DNA of 64,000 bases from Apostichopus japonicus (taxonomy: Eukaryota; Echinodermata; Holothuroidea; Aspidochirotida; Stichopodidae), in assembly GCF_037975245.1 (NCBI RefSeq), contig NC_092564.1, positions 4,617,484 through 4,681,483 of the forward strand, read 5' to 3'. The translations under genes and the position numbers were made by a program. The stretch's first letter is position 1. Each line of letters opens with the position of its first letter. Under the pieces are notes generated by a model, which was not told the origin of the DNA, searched no databases, and saw only the letters and a program-made list of their open reading frames with translations. Of the stretch, positions 35,717-64,000 are shown piece by piece.

Positions 35717-36366
35717 CAAGGGCGGCGGAACCGGGGGGGCACAGGGGGCACATGCCCCCCCACTTTTCCTCAGGTTAAAAATGTGCCCTTTTTCTACATA
35801 AAAATTGAGGTGTCTCAAGTTAGCAAGAGGCCAGGGAACCAGAATGAACACTCGGGAAGGGCCGTTTCCGGCCATCTGAGGGGTTTGTAAAACCAGAATT
35901 TTTCTTGTACGCTCCGCGCCAAACCGATGGTGGCGCTCCGCTCAGATAGTCGTGCATACAACTTTGCAAATCCTGGCTACGCCCCTGACTTCTAATAAAT
36001 TTCTGTGGGTCAAACTCAAAGCTATTTCGAATTGAAAAATTTGTTAAGATATTAACAAGAAATAAACTCTAATTCGAAGAATCCTACATTAGCAACTAGC
36101 ATGATTTCACCTCATTTTGTCTCAAAAGAAAACTTGTTCCTTGTTTCCCAATTTGCACATTGGATATTGCAGTGCTAGTATGCATATTTTCCTGGAGGGG
36201 GGGGGGTGAGGGGCGTTGATGGAGTGATGTGTATACGCAAATAAGATAATACAATAAGAGTTATAAAGGGTACTAAATGTAAGGCTGCATCAGTCCAATC
36301 GAATTTCTGCAAAGTGCCCTTTGATGTCGGTGCCCCCCCAGATTGAAAGTGCTTCCGCCGCCCTTG
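35717..36366. mobile_element. hAT-type MITE, 650 bp, same family as that at 10290
   Basis: It begins CAAGGGCGGCGGAACCGG and ends CTTCCGCCGCCCTTG, with perfect 8-bp target duplications ACCGACAT at 35709-35716 and 36367-36374. Inside are GCCGTTTCCGGCCATCTG and GTACGCTCCGCGCC blocks that also occur near 11230-11310. There is no transposase. Confidence 0.93.
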
Positions 36367-38443
36367 ACCGACATGCGTTACTGATATTGTTGTTCACGAC
36401 ACTTACAATTGGCACTTTTGGAAATCCAACTCTTGTCCCCTTTCACGTATAACACCATCGTAAGTTTTAGCTTGAATAATAAAAAAAATGAAACATTTAA
36501 GAAGGAATCACTTTATTTCCCCTCTATCAATGTACCATGAATTGTAAAAAGACAGCATTTACTTCAAGAACAATAACCAAAAAATCGAACTGCAGCGAGT
36601 TTCGTCAGCATTTAGCATTCTGAAAATGAAACTTGGTTAATTAAAGAGTAGCCTATATAGTATTATATATGACTATATTTCTGAAATGGGGTATTCCGGG
36701 CATTCGTGTAAAAAAAAGACGTTAAAATGGTGCGTAGCCTTCTTTCAGTGGCATGTTTAGACTATAACATGATGGAAGGCGTAATAGACTGGAGTAAATT
36801 ATTATGCTGAACTATGCTGAACTTATGACATCTGTTAAAAAAAAAAAATGGGTAAAACATCCAAAGAATCTTTACCCCAACTTATCATGGTATATACTTA
36901 ATAAGTACAAGTATCTGTAAAGGGGATAGCAAACCCAACCATCATATTTGCAAGTTGTATATTACAAAGTTTATTTGTGAAGCTTATGCCCCTTGATTTT
37001 ATTCGGGTGGACGGGGAGGGGGAGGGGAACGCCATATAGGTATATACTATTGCGCCATGTTTCGGCAGGGATGTTTTCTCCTGCTTGTTATCTCAATATT
37101 AAGTACATTCAGGTGTTCATTATTCGCAGGCTTTCATTTTGTCAACTTAATTTAATCACCAGTGACCACACTGAGTTGGCATATAGATGCTCTTCCGTTC
37201 CTTCTATGGAGAGTTTCCCGCCATAGCTGGCCACTATGACCAACCGTCTGCAATTTCTGTCACATATAAGACTGAGTATTCAATCAATGCAGTGATATGA
37301 TTCCAATCTACAGTAACAAAGTAATTTACTCATTTGAGTTTCATTGTAACTGCGAACAATCTTCATCAGCGACTGTAACGTATTAAACACACATAGCATT
37401 TTTAAAGGACGCCACCCTTTTGAAATATGGCGCCACAGGTCAAAAAGACAACCAAACCTCATTGGAATTATCTTAACCACGAAAGAAGACATACTCTCCA
37501 TAAAATAAAACATCATTCTATGAAAGTTTAATAAAATTCACATACTTTTTTATTTATTTTGTTTTCCGGCACATTTTTACAACACAATTATACCCATAAT
37601 ATCAATCTAAAAACACACTTCTTCTTAATTCGACGAATACAGCGACGGACGATAACGTAATTAAAATGGACGATAATGTTAATGAATTTTACATAGCATT
37701 TTTACTTTATTTAGTGATGACGTAATTTCACAAGAAAGTAACAACATCTAATATCACCTAACACTAACCATTTTGCACTGACTAAAAAGTAGCATACTTT
37801 TGTACATACATTGATCACAAAGACAGTTAAAGATGTACGGTTTCTTACCAATGATCGGTTTGAAAGCTAAACGTTGTCGATTCATGCCGAACATAAATAT
37901 GAACCAGGAAAAATCTACAGCAAGAACTTACAGGCATCCAAACCCATGCAAGGTTAAAGGTATCAAAACAATATTTTGCTTCATTAAAAACATACTAAAT
38001 TTTGTGTTATTATGTCTTGATTTAACGAGAGAAAGAAATATAATTTATATATATATATATTTTTAATTTCACCGAGGTGCATACAGCTGTAGGCCCAATG
38101 AAAGGATAGACTCGTATTTTACACGTTACAAAAATAACTCAAACCAAATCAATTAAGTACATTTCATACCCGTGACAAAGCAAAACCATACAATTCATTA
38201 TTGACTTAAAACATAAAGGCATTGGAATACTATTTGTTAATCCAATGGTGGACAAAAAACAATAATAATTCTCAGTCTGTCGTTTCTTTACAAACCACTT
38301 TCTTTCTCGTTCAACCTGCAAAAAAATACAACAAATGGAATACTCTTCATTATTTTTATTTTATACTTCTTTCCCGGATCCTCGATTTGCGACTTTGTTA
38401 GACTTACCGAAAATATACTTGCCTGTTAGATCATCCTCTACAT

Positions 38444-38924
38444 CAGGGTTTCACTAACTTTATCCCCCACGAAATCCCCGTGGATGTCAAAGTTGTCCAC
38501 GAACCCCAACTTTTCGAGACACCATCTGTGTCATTATTATACTATAAAACGCATAACAGTGCTTCGTAAAAGATCAAGTTCATAGTGTAATATTGTAATG
38601 GATAAAAAACAAGAGATGAACAAATATTTATTTTGAAACTAAAAGATCAGATCAGCTCTTTATCTTCACGACGTACTGTCATGCGTACACATACTTCACC
38701 AAAGTCATGCGGCCTGTGTCTGTTTCGTATTTCAGTTATTTATCACATGCACGGTACGATATAGCAACATATACGAAACGCGTACATTACTAAATTATAT
38801 GATATATCAGATTTTAGTTCAACAAAAATTAAACTAGTTTTGACTCACAGAAACATCTCACGAACCCCCTGGGATGTACTCACGCACCCCCTGGGGTTCA
38901 TGCAACCCAGTTAGGGAACCCCTG
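38444..38924. mobile_element. hAT-type MITE, 481 bp
   Basis: It begins CAGGGTTTCACTAACTTTAT and ends GTTAGGGAACCCCTG, inverted termini of the common CAGGGGTTCCC..AACT hAT type. Perfect 8-bp target duplications CTCTACAT lie at 38436-38443 and 38925-38932. It is intergenic, with no coding capacity. Confidence 0.93.
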
Positions 38925-40958
38925 CTCTACATCTGAATTGATTTCCCTGTGCAATAAGGCAAACTACAATTTACGAAACCCTGCAATCACTCCAAATTTC
39001 AGAATCACACTTTTAGAAATTTCTTTATTTATAGGGCTGCACTATATAACTCAAAATGGAGTTTGAAATCCTTGGTTGTAAGCCTTTGAAGTATTTTAAT
39101 ATTCATGATTTCTTTCATATTTTATTTCCTTCTAATCTGTCTCTATTCTAATCACTTTAATTCATTAATTATATGCTTTTCATATTTAAATAAACTTTAT
39201 CCTACCTTCAGTGTGCTCTTTGGGTCCAACCTCCTCCTCCCCTCCTACACCCTCCGATTATAATATTTAAGCAAGAAATGACGCTTAATGTTGACAAGAA
39301 ACAGTTATCACACTTGAACGAGCGCAGTGATGATACTTCTATTCTGATATTATCCAGACACCTCACGTGACTTTCATTTGACGCAAATTTACCAACAACA
39401 AGTATTCATTTTGTATACGATTATTTATAGAGGAACTCTAACTTAAAACGTCATATCGAACCGTGGTCACAAACAAATAAGTCCTCTGTATGACCACATG
39501 TATAATTTAACAATAACATTTTTCTTTCTGAAGCTGATTACGTTATAACCGTACATTTTCTTCTCATTTTATTTTATTCTTCACTTGAGTTTTGCTCCCT
39601 GCAAATGTTTTGTAGTAAAATGATGGGAACGGAAAAGTATAAAGAAATATATAACAAAGTAATAAATATAGAATAGAATTATGTTTCATGTATACCATCA
39701 GTGTGATGATTTGTCAACTACGCACTCTGATGAAAGACATCTTTAATCTCTAAATCAATTAAAAATTGTTCAATCTGACTTGGGCTTATACTTCATTACT
39801 TGAAATTAAAAACTTGACTATTTTAAAGCTACTGACATCGGGCTAAACTAGATTGCTATAGTATTCTATTACTAGGCCTAAATTATCAACAGTAACAGTG
39901 TTAAAGGATGGCTGTAGGCGGAAAATTAATTTTGATGTGCGGCAGACAGTTAAAGACAAAAACTGCTCTCAAACCAGGTTTTATATCTATTTAACACTTT
40001 TAACTTTTCAGAAATGACCCTTTAATCAAGAGAGGTTCATCAAATAAAGCGACTGGACTATTTAGTCTAATACACAGACAACATAAGGTCAGTTTCTCAG
40101 AGGTAACATAAAACTCCATAGGAAAATCTTTTATGGCCTCAAATGACAACGTTTACAACAAATGCTGTTGAAAACGATGCTCTGTTGGTAATATTGACTT
40201 GAAAAAAAAACATTAAGAAAGAATTAAGATTAATATTTAGGCCTACAATGAGGAGCCGAAGTCATCGTCATTTAAGTCTTAAAGGAGCATTCCGGGGTTA
40301 AGGATATTTGAATATTTTGATATTTGAAAACCAGAATAGCTATGTAGCAACATTATTAGTACTCGAGTTTTTTTTTTCTTCTTTTTTCTTGGACTATCAC
40401 ATATGAAGACTAAAATATTCTGCCTAGTGTAACAAATTTATCAAAAGTAACTCAACAAGCTGGTTCAAAGCTCGCCGTATGGGTGCTGTTCATTACAACT
40501 CTAATTAGTAATACGACCTTGAGGTCGTTACACACGGTCATCACGTAAATAACAATTAACCATTTGAAAACAACAACAAGTTCCACCCTGAATAACATAT
40601 GCTAAATTGGGCTTGACCTCGGTACACATGCTATGGAAGTGTTGTGTATAGGTCTTGTGGTTATATCTAATCACATGGTTCTTCTTGGTTGTTCATTTTG
40701 ACAAATCATAGAATATGTTGATTTATGCAACATTTGTTGAAACATTAATACAACAAACCGACTATAACAACATCAGATATTAGTGGCGTGCCTCTGTTTT
40801 CGAAATTTTAGAATTCTTTGATGGAACAAAAAAAAACAATATCTTACCAGTAACATTACTACTACTACTACTTCTACAAAACAAATCTCTGAGAGGGAAA
40901 GAATTTTGGGATAGGAAATGATTGGGATAAAGTCAGTGTGGTATTCTAAACGTAGAAT

Positions 40959-41072
40959 GGAGGAGGGGAGGAGGAGGGGAGGAGGAGGGGAGGAGGAGGG
41001 GAGGAGGAGGGGAGGAGGAGGGGAGGAGGAGGGGAGGAGGAGGGGAGGAGGAGGAGGAGGGGAGTGGGGGTG
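40959..41072 (+). repeat. Polypurine GGAGGAGGGGA (11-bp) tandem repeat
   Basis: The plus strand is almost entirely G and A for over 100 bp, with an 11-bp period. It lies about 280 bp beyond the MFSD6 stop codon. Confidence 0.93.
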
Positions 41073-41352
41073 GGGTGGCAAGAGCCTACGGAGAGAAGGT
41101 TAATATGTAAACTATATTTTTTGTTTATTTAATGATCAAGATGCATGCATGGATACATAAACAATTTTATTATATAACTTTTTCTGTATCTTAGTAAATT
41201 CAGCTTTAAATTTAAATACAACTATTTAATTAGATTTTTTTTATGCAAATGAGGATAAACCCCATAGATATTATATCAATGTCAAAATTCGTCTGAATCT
41301 TTAGTCGAATATGTAATTTTCTCCACAAATATATTCTCCTCTTCTGTTTTCG

Positions 41353-58590
<17,238 letters not shown>

Positions 58591-59898
58591 CCTTCACATG
58601 ACTGATTGAATATTTTGAATGGTGTCTGTAAGTGGTTTTATCCGTTTTAAGGAATATTTAGAAGGTTGATTAAGATACCTAACGAATCAGCCTTACCCAA
58701 GCTCTTTCCCGAGGGAATCAAATTTACATGCCAAACTTATATTGATAGAGATTTTAAGGCTTTTCCATAATTCAACAAGAAGAGTGTTGAAAATAATTTG
58801 TAAGTAGAGAGCAATTAACCATTCATGTTGAAAGTGCATCAAACTTGTGTATTTGGTTAATCTTAGATTAATGTAAAGACTTACTTGTCATTCAAAGCTA
58901 AAAATGTAAAAACAAATCAGCTCTGAACCCATAAAGGTTAAGTACGCAATTACGTCAACTTGACGAACTGTATCGATGAGTGTATTACACATCCTTTAAA
59001 GCAGTTTATTTAAAAAAAAAAAACAATACGAATTGTTCTAATCTGTCCCTGGATGATAAACTTCCCCAGAACTCTATAGTAATGACATATCACTGTGCAG
59101 TTAGTACACAAAGGGAAATTAGTGTTGTTGTACTGTCACCCAGTTAATTATAATGTACTTAAGTATAGGTATGACGTGAGTACTATAGTATCGCACGCCA
59201 TGAAATCTTTCTTTATAACAATTTACCTCTTGCTATTAGACCAAACAGAATAAATTTGACTACCGTCAAAGAAGAGAAACTACATGCATTTACGATGTTT
59301 CAAATACATTATGTCGTCGTTTTCCAAACGTTGAATAACTATTTCTAAAATTCCTGCTAAAAGTTAACTATATTTTTGTTATTTCAAAGTTTAATAACAT
59401 TTATCACCGTGTGATGCAACATTGTTACAGGGCAATATGGAAACTCAATGTGCGTAAAAATAGAGTAAATGAATAATATGTCTTCAGTCATCGAATAACG
59501 ATGATGACTTCTAATGTAAATTTAAACAGACACTTCAACAACTTACCCCATATGCTTCTTCCTCTGATAATATTTATAAAGGGCCTTTTGATGTAATCAC
59601 CAGATAGCAATGCCTCTTACTACATATACGGGCAGTCACCGTGATGACTAACGCGTTTCAACCAAACTATTTTGAATCAAAGCAGAGCTTTTCACCTCTC
59701 ACTTCGGCAATCTCGTCAATCACGGGAGAATTCACTTGAAAACCCGAACTGAATATCTTTCCTATGCAAGTCGAGTATATTCTTCGATGAAAATACACCG
59801 GAACGAACGAACAAATTTAACAGCTGCAATCTCTTCCCGAGTGTAAATATTGTACACGAAACCCGCAATCGAGAAATTAATAGGAATAGATAACTTAC

Positions 59899-59990
59899 CG
59901 AATACTGGCAGGAGATGTAAGAGCGTGTTTCCGAAATTAAAGCTTCATTAGACTTCGGTGGTATATACACTTCAACAGGCTTTCACGCAC
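59899..59990 (-). promoter_or_regulatory. Possible MFSD6 5' UTR exon and promoter zone
   Basis: A strong minus-strand donor (ATTCG|GTAAGT) ends at 59899. It would splice to the 5' UTR acceptor at 58625, just ahead of the MFSD6 start codon. The position is plausible for a leader exon, but the start site cannot be seen and the upper limit is approximate. Confidence 0.35.
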
Positions 59991-59999
59991 GGTAGTCAA

Positions 60000-62839
60000 T
60001 AGTCCGTAGTGATTGTGTATACTGTATATTGTATACACTGTAGCGATATCCCAGAATGCACCTGGCGTAGACGAAACAAACTCAAAAGATTCTTTACTAC
60101 GCTATTGTATAGACAGTACATACTTAATCGTATAGTCTACTTATATTGCCATAGCCATATATGAGTGATTAATATATGACCACGCAGGTTTAATTTGATT
60201 AAATATAAATACAAGTTGAAAGTAAACAATTCATTTTAATATTGCATTTTGCTGTGCAAAGGTCGATTACAAATATGAAGAATATTCATGTATTGGACGT
60301 GGAACTCCATCTGCTATAATATCTCTGCCCGTGTCACTTAAGACTTCTTAATTTTATGAAGGGGACTTAATACAGTTGGAATACAAAAAAAAGGAAGAAA
60401 GTTTAGTTAAAAACGTATATTTATTAACTGATTTGACCTTTCTAAACGAGAATAGCTCCGCGCATTTTAATTGGCACTATGGTTTTACGTCCAAAGTGAA
60501 CTTTAGACGAAAAAAAAAATTAAGGACTATTTGAGTGTTTCATACCGGTACCGTTTGCAACACTATCGTAATTCAATTTACGAATGAAGCAGACGTTATT
60601 TTGTGGAGTTTGTTTACATATATATGTAGACTATAATGAATTTCACTAACTCCTTACAGTCACACGTTTTATCAATATATTTTTACAAAGAGTTGTATGC
60701 AAAGGTGGCATGCCCATCAGGCGGTATACGGTTCCGTATATACATGTCAGTGACGAATCCAGGATTCCCAGAATGAAGGGGTGGGTGTGTGAGGGGGGGG
60801 GGGGGTAGGGTAGTTGGGTGTTTGGAAATATCGGTAGATGGCGAAATTACTACCGCCTTATATAGGAAAGCAACGTCAAAATGAAAATATTATCAACGAA
60901 GTTACCTTGTTATGACTCAAAACTAAATATTTGTGTCAATAAATTGTAACTCACAAAAAAAAAAAAAATCAGAAAGGGTCGTGTTCGGGCCCCTGCATGT
61001 ATACCACATTATTTTGAATATTGAACGATCATGTCCCTTACAGGTTCTCGTCTTTTTGTTTCTACTGAATGAAGTTGGGCATAAACTAGAATTTGCCATA
61101 ATGAAACACGTAGTACTGTCAGCTGATGTAACTAAATAGATTCCTTTTGTATGTTGCTTAAGGTCTGTAAAATATCTGGTTTTAGACCGGAGGTACCATA
61201 CGTCATAACGTTTCGGGTACTATTATAGTTAAACGATCTCCTGAAATCTTCCAGAACATTTATAACATTAATACTTAAATAGGGTGCTGGTTGTAACATT
61301 GCCTTCGTGAATATACGTATTCTCGGTGATCCGTATCAGAAAAAGCTCTACCCGGCACCCCTACCATTATGTTACGCGTACGGGGATGTATAAGAAGTAT
61401 ATACGAACTGATGGTTTCTCTCCGTTTATTTGATCCGTATTGTGTATTAAACGGTATATACAAAAGAGATACAAAGAAAAACAAGAGACATTAAAAGCAT
61501 GCATAAAATACAAAGGCAAGCAGAGTGATTACATTACAAGATTTACAACAGACCATCGTAGAATGTTTAAAGTGTAATTCATGAGTTACCGTTTAATTTT
61601 ACAGTGCAATTTTATATTACAAACATGTGAATTCCTTCCTCAATATACCATTTACATATCTTCGTTATTCAGCCACTTGTATGGAAAGAATTTAGTTGAC
61701 ATTCTGCTATTGTCTTGTAAAACTGCCGGAAACTGTCACATTTTTTTCTTTTCTAAAGCCGTGTACATTCGAGCATAAATGAAATACTGATCAATAAAAT
61801 TGCGGCTGCAGGAAGGAAAAACTCTTCTTTGGATGTTTATTTGGTGCAATATATGGAAAATTGATTGACCGAATTAAAGCAGAAAAAGTGAAATGTGACA
61901 ATCATGTTGTGACAAACCTGCACTAAAATTACCCAGTTTATATAATGACAATATAAGCAGGCGTGATTTTATTATTCACGTTAATTTTATTTTGTCTTTT
62001 TTTCTTTACTCTGACCTGAGGATGGTTTAGGATATAATTTTTGCTTATGAGGGTGGTTAAATCAATTTTAACCTGCCACTTACACGTAAGGAAATAAGAT
62101 GAATGACGGAAAATGATCAAAAATACCAAATATCAAGATTTTTTTTTAAAAAGATATGAAGAGAAAGTAATCGCGACAAAAGGCGACAGAGCAATTAAAT
62201 GAAGAATTAAGAATCCGATTCTAGAATAAATATTTTTAAACTTTTAAATGGTATTTACAATCTTGATAACGCCATTTTCAATTGAAGAATCATAAAAACT
62301 AGAAATTCGTACAAAAGTTAACGATAAAATATTTATGTATGTACATGACCACACAGACTGCGTGCCATACTTTTCATCATAACACATCGAATAAAAGAAA
62401 TGAAAAATAATAACAAAGAAAGAGATAAATAATTACTATACTAGAAAAGAAAACATAATTCAACGCAGATCTTTCCTAAAATATATATCTTCACTAACGG
62501 TTGTTTCTTTCAACCTATATACAACCGTTTAAATATGCGGGAGAATGGAATGTATGTATTCATATTTACTTTCATATTAAGTATTGTAATAACAATCTAG
62601 CTCAGAGGCGTGTATTACAAGATTTTAACATATCTGAAGAATGAATATGCTGATGTCAGATTGTAACGGCATACTGATTTTGGTCAAAACATGTTGTATC
62701 ATGTTATCACCCTCCCCTCCCCTCCCCCCCCCCGACATGCTGATATTGTCCTAACATTGTCAAATAGTTGGCGTTCCATATGAACCCCATTGACTTTGTG
62801 TCTCAACATTGCGTTATAACGACTGATAATATCATTTAG
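60000..62839. other. Intergenic region, nothing recognised
   Basis: Between the presumed MFSD6 leader exon and the sulfotransferase 3' end. It contains a CAGTGACGAATCCAGGATTC hAT-end-like patch near 60748 followed by a G-run, without a matching second end. No coding frame is supported. Confidence 0.55.
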
Positions 62840-62846
62840 TGTGTGC

Positions 62847-62883
<37 letters not shown>

Positions 62884-62884
62884 A
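62840..62884. repeat. (GT)n(AT)n compound microsatellite
   Basis: GTGTGCGTGTGTGTGTGTG runs into TATATATATATATATAA. It lies between the MFSD6 and sulfotransferase genes. Confidence 0.9.
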
Positions 62885-62980
62885 TATAGCGATGAAAATT
62901 ACTTACCATAACGCAATATCGCATTGCCGCCCTCATTAACGCCGTACACGCGATATGTTATATATTTATCATTTTAGCCT

Positions 62981-63010
62981 CTGAAGAAGATCCTGCTAGG
63001 ATCGAAACGT
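62981..63010 (+). ncRNA. Hammerhead-like hairpin motif of a dispersed repeat, copy 2
   Basis: CTGAAGA (62981-62987) fits the CUGANGA core. It is followed, after one A, by hairpin GATCC-TGCTA-GGATC (62989-63003) and GAAAC (63004-63008). Stems I and III were not identified. Hammerhead motifs are reported in Penelope-like retroelements; membership here is inference. Confidence 0.35.
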
Positions 63011-63321
63011 CAGACCAACTTATTTTTACACATATATTTATCTGTTAATATAACGATTCATACTGAGCAGTAATACCTCTTAATCAACTAGAGTTAAGAA
63101 TACTTTCAGTGTCGAAATTGTTATAAGTACCTATGTGAGAAGTAGAATCTCAAAAGATCAATTTAGAGAACTCGAAAAGGTAGTCGCCTGCAAACACTCG
63201 ATTGTGGGGGAGGGGGTGGGGGGAGGGGTAGCCTTGCGTTAGGGGACATGGACGTACAAAACAGTTATCAAGCACCAGGAAATATGTATCTTCATTTCCT
63301 CGTGGTCCCTGCACCTTTTTA

Positions 63322-63677
63322 TTATATAACGTTTTCATATTTATACGGAGGTAGAGGTTTGGCGTTTCTTGCATTTAATTCTCGTCTTACGTCCTCGATA
63401 TATTGGTCAATAACACGATGCTGCTCTGGCGTGGTTGGATCGAATCCGACGTAGAAAGTTTCGCTCTGTTTACTTGCGTAGTGCATCATTGCACACTGTA
63501 TACGATGAAGTTGCGGTGTCTGTCCAAGAAACTGAATCATCCTAGTTAACTCGTATTTGGTGTTTGATAAAAGATCCTCATAAAATACTACTAACAAACG
63601 CTTACTATTCCGAATCCATGATAAATAAAATGTTCTCCATTCATAGGCACGCATTGGAAAATAATCCCACCAAAATT
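63322..63677 (-). CDS. WSCD-like sulfotransferase, 3' terminal coding exon (gene continues beyond right edge)
   Basis: This 356-nt exon has acceptor CATCTTCAG, encodes 117 residues in phase with a split codon, and ends in TAA at 63322. It reads FWWDYFPMRAYEWRTFYLSW, KRLLVVFYEDLLSNTKYELT and later DPTTPEQHRVIDQYIEDV. The arrangement of an aromatic W-x-x-YF segment, a 'KRLLVV.YEDL' beta strand and helix, then 'FTPEQ...I..YI..V...L' matches the C-terminal part of the sulfotransferase domain of WSC-domain proteins WSCD1/2, which are Golgi type II membrane enzymes using PAPS. The N-terminal 5'-phosphosulfate binding loop and any WSC domains would lie to the right of the window. The nearest alternative is another invertebrate sulfotransferase of the same fold. 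Confidence 0.8.
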
Positions 63678-64000
63678 CTGAAGATGAAGATGAAGAAGAA
63701 AAAGAAGAAGATTAGATGAAAAATAGAGAATCAAAGAAGAGAAGAGTTATATTTGATTTTGTTGTTGTTGTTTTGAATTCATTGTTTAAATTTTCTGAAT
63801 ACTAGAACCGAAAAGAATGGAGGTACGAACCGGAATCAACACATAGACGGACCGGAACCAACACATAGACGGACGCATAGATCAATGAAGACATTAGATG
63901 AAAGAAAGGAGATGAATGAAAGGGATGGATGAGATAATGTACCGTTTCAAAATTTGTAACCGTTGGAATGCCCTTCTAATTACTTCAAAAACAAACATTA

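Larger units (their letters stand above)
36375..41352. other. Intergenic region between the CP2 promoter side and the MFSD6 3' end
   Basis: Apart from the hAT MITE at 38444 and the polypurine repeat at 40959, I see no gene. The MFSD6 3' UTR should occupy part of its right end, since MFSD6 is transcribed leftwards from the stop at 41353. Minus-strand poly(A) signal candidates (TTTATT read on the plus strand) are too common to choose among. Confidence 0.6.

Noticed and set aside
60748-60990. A further hAT MITE starting CAGTGACGAATCCAGG
   Set aside because: The left end looks right, but no inverted right end or matching 8-bp flank could be found.

Overview
This window looks like nuclear DNA from an animal. 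It is AT-rich, has long introns with GT..AG boundaries, and carries abundant microsatellites, minisatellites and small DNA transposons. Nothing resembles bacterial organisation: there are no operons, no CRISPR and no dense gene packing. The tRNA-derived SINE, the CR1-like LINE fragment, the many hAT-type elements and the gene content suit a marine invertebrate. I lean to a deuterostome such as an echinoderm, but that is inference and cannot be proved from the sequence alone.

Three protein-coding genes can be supported, all on the minus strand. (1) 9661-31127 is a complete CP2/LSF transcription factor of the TFCP2/UBP1/TFCP2L1 group. It has 14 coding exons whose reading frames join perfectly into a 484-residue protein, plus a possible 5' non-coding exon near 35.3 kb. 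(2) 41353-58590 is a complete MFSD6-like major facilitator membrane protein. It has 4 coding exons joining into 662 residues, with a likely 5' UTR acceptor at 58625 and a possible leader exon ending at 59899. (3) 63322-63677 is the last coding exon of a WSCD-like sulfotransferase whose 5' part lies beyond the right edge. The genes share no obvious pathway.

Layout. 1-9660: no recognisable gene, but fragments of a dispersed repeat family and a 61-bp duplication; it may hold the CP2 3' UTR. 9661-31140: the CP2 gene. Its introns hold a nested pair of hAT elements, elements with terminal hairpins and internal tandem repeats rich in TGACCT motifs, an 18-unit 71-bp minisatellite with a p53-type palindrome in nearly every unit, a SINE, a second copy of a TTAA-flanked MITE, and a triplication of the end of the first coding exon with its splice donor. 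31.9-34.7 kb: a 39-bp minisatellite split by a 1444-bp hAT element with a perfect 8-bp target duplication. 35.7-41.3 kb: two more hAT MITEs with perfect target duplications and a polypurine tract. 41.35-59.9 kb: the MFSD6 gene, with GAT/GAC and TA arrays and a CR1-like fragment beside coding exon 2. 60-64 kb: intergenic sequence, then the sulfotransferase exon.

The clearest non-genic results are five well-defined hAT-type elements delimited to the base by target duplications, the exon-end triplication and the p53-like minisatellite. No new defence or biosynthetic system was seen.
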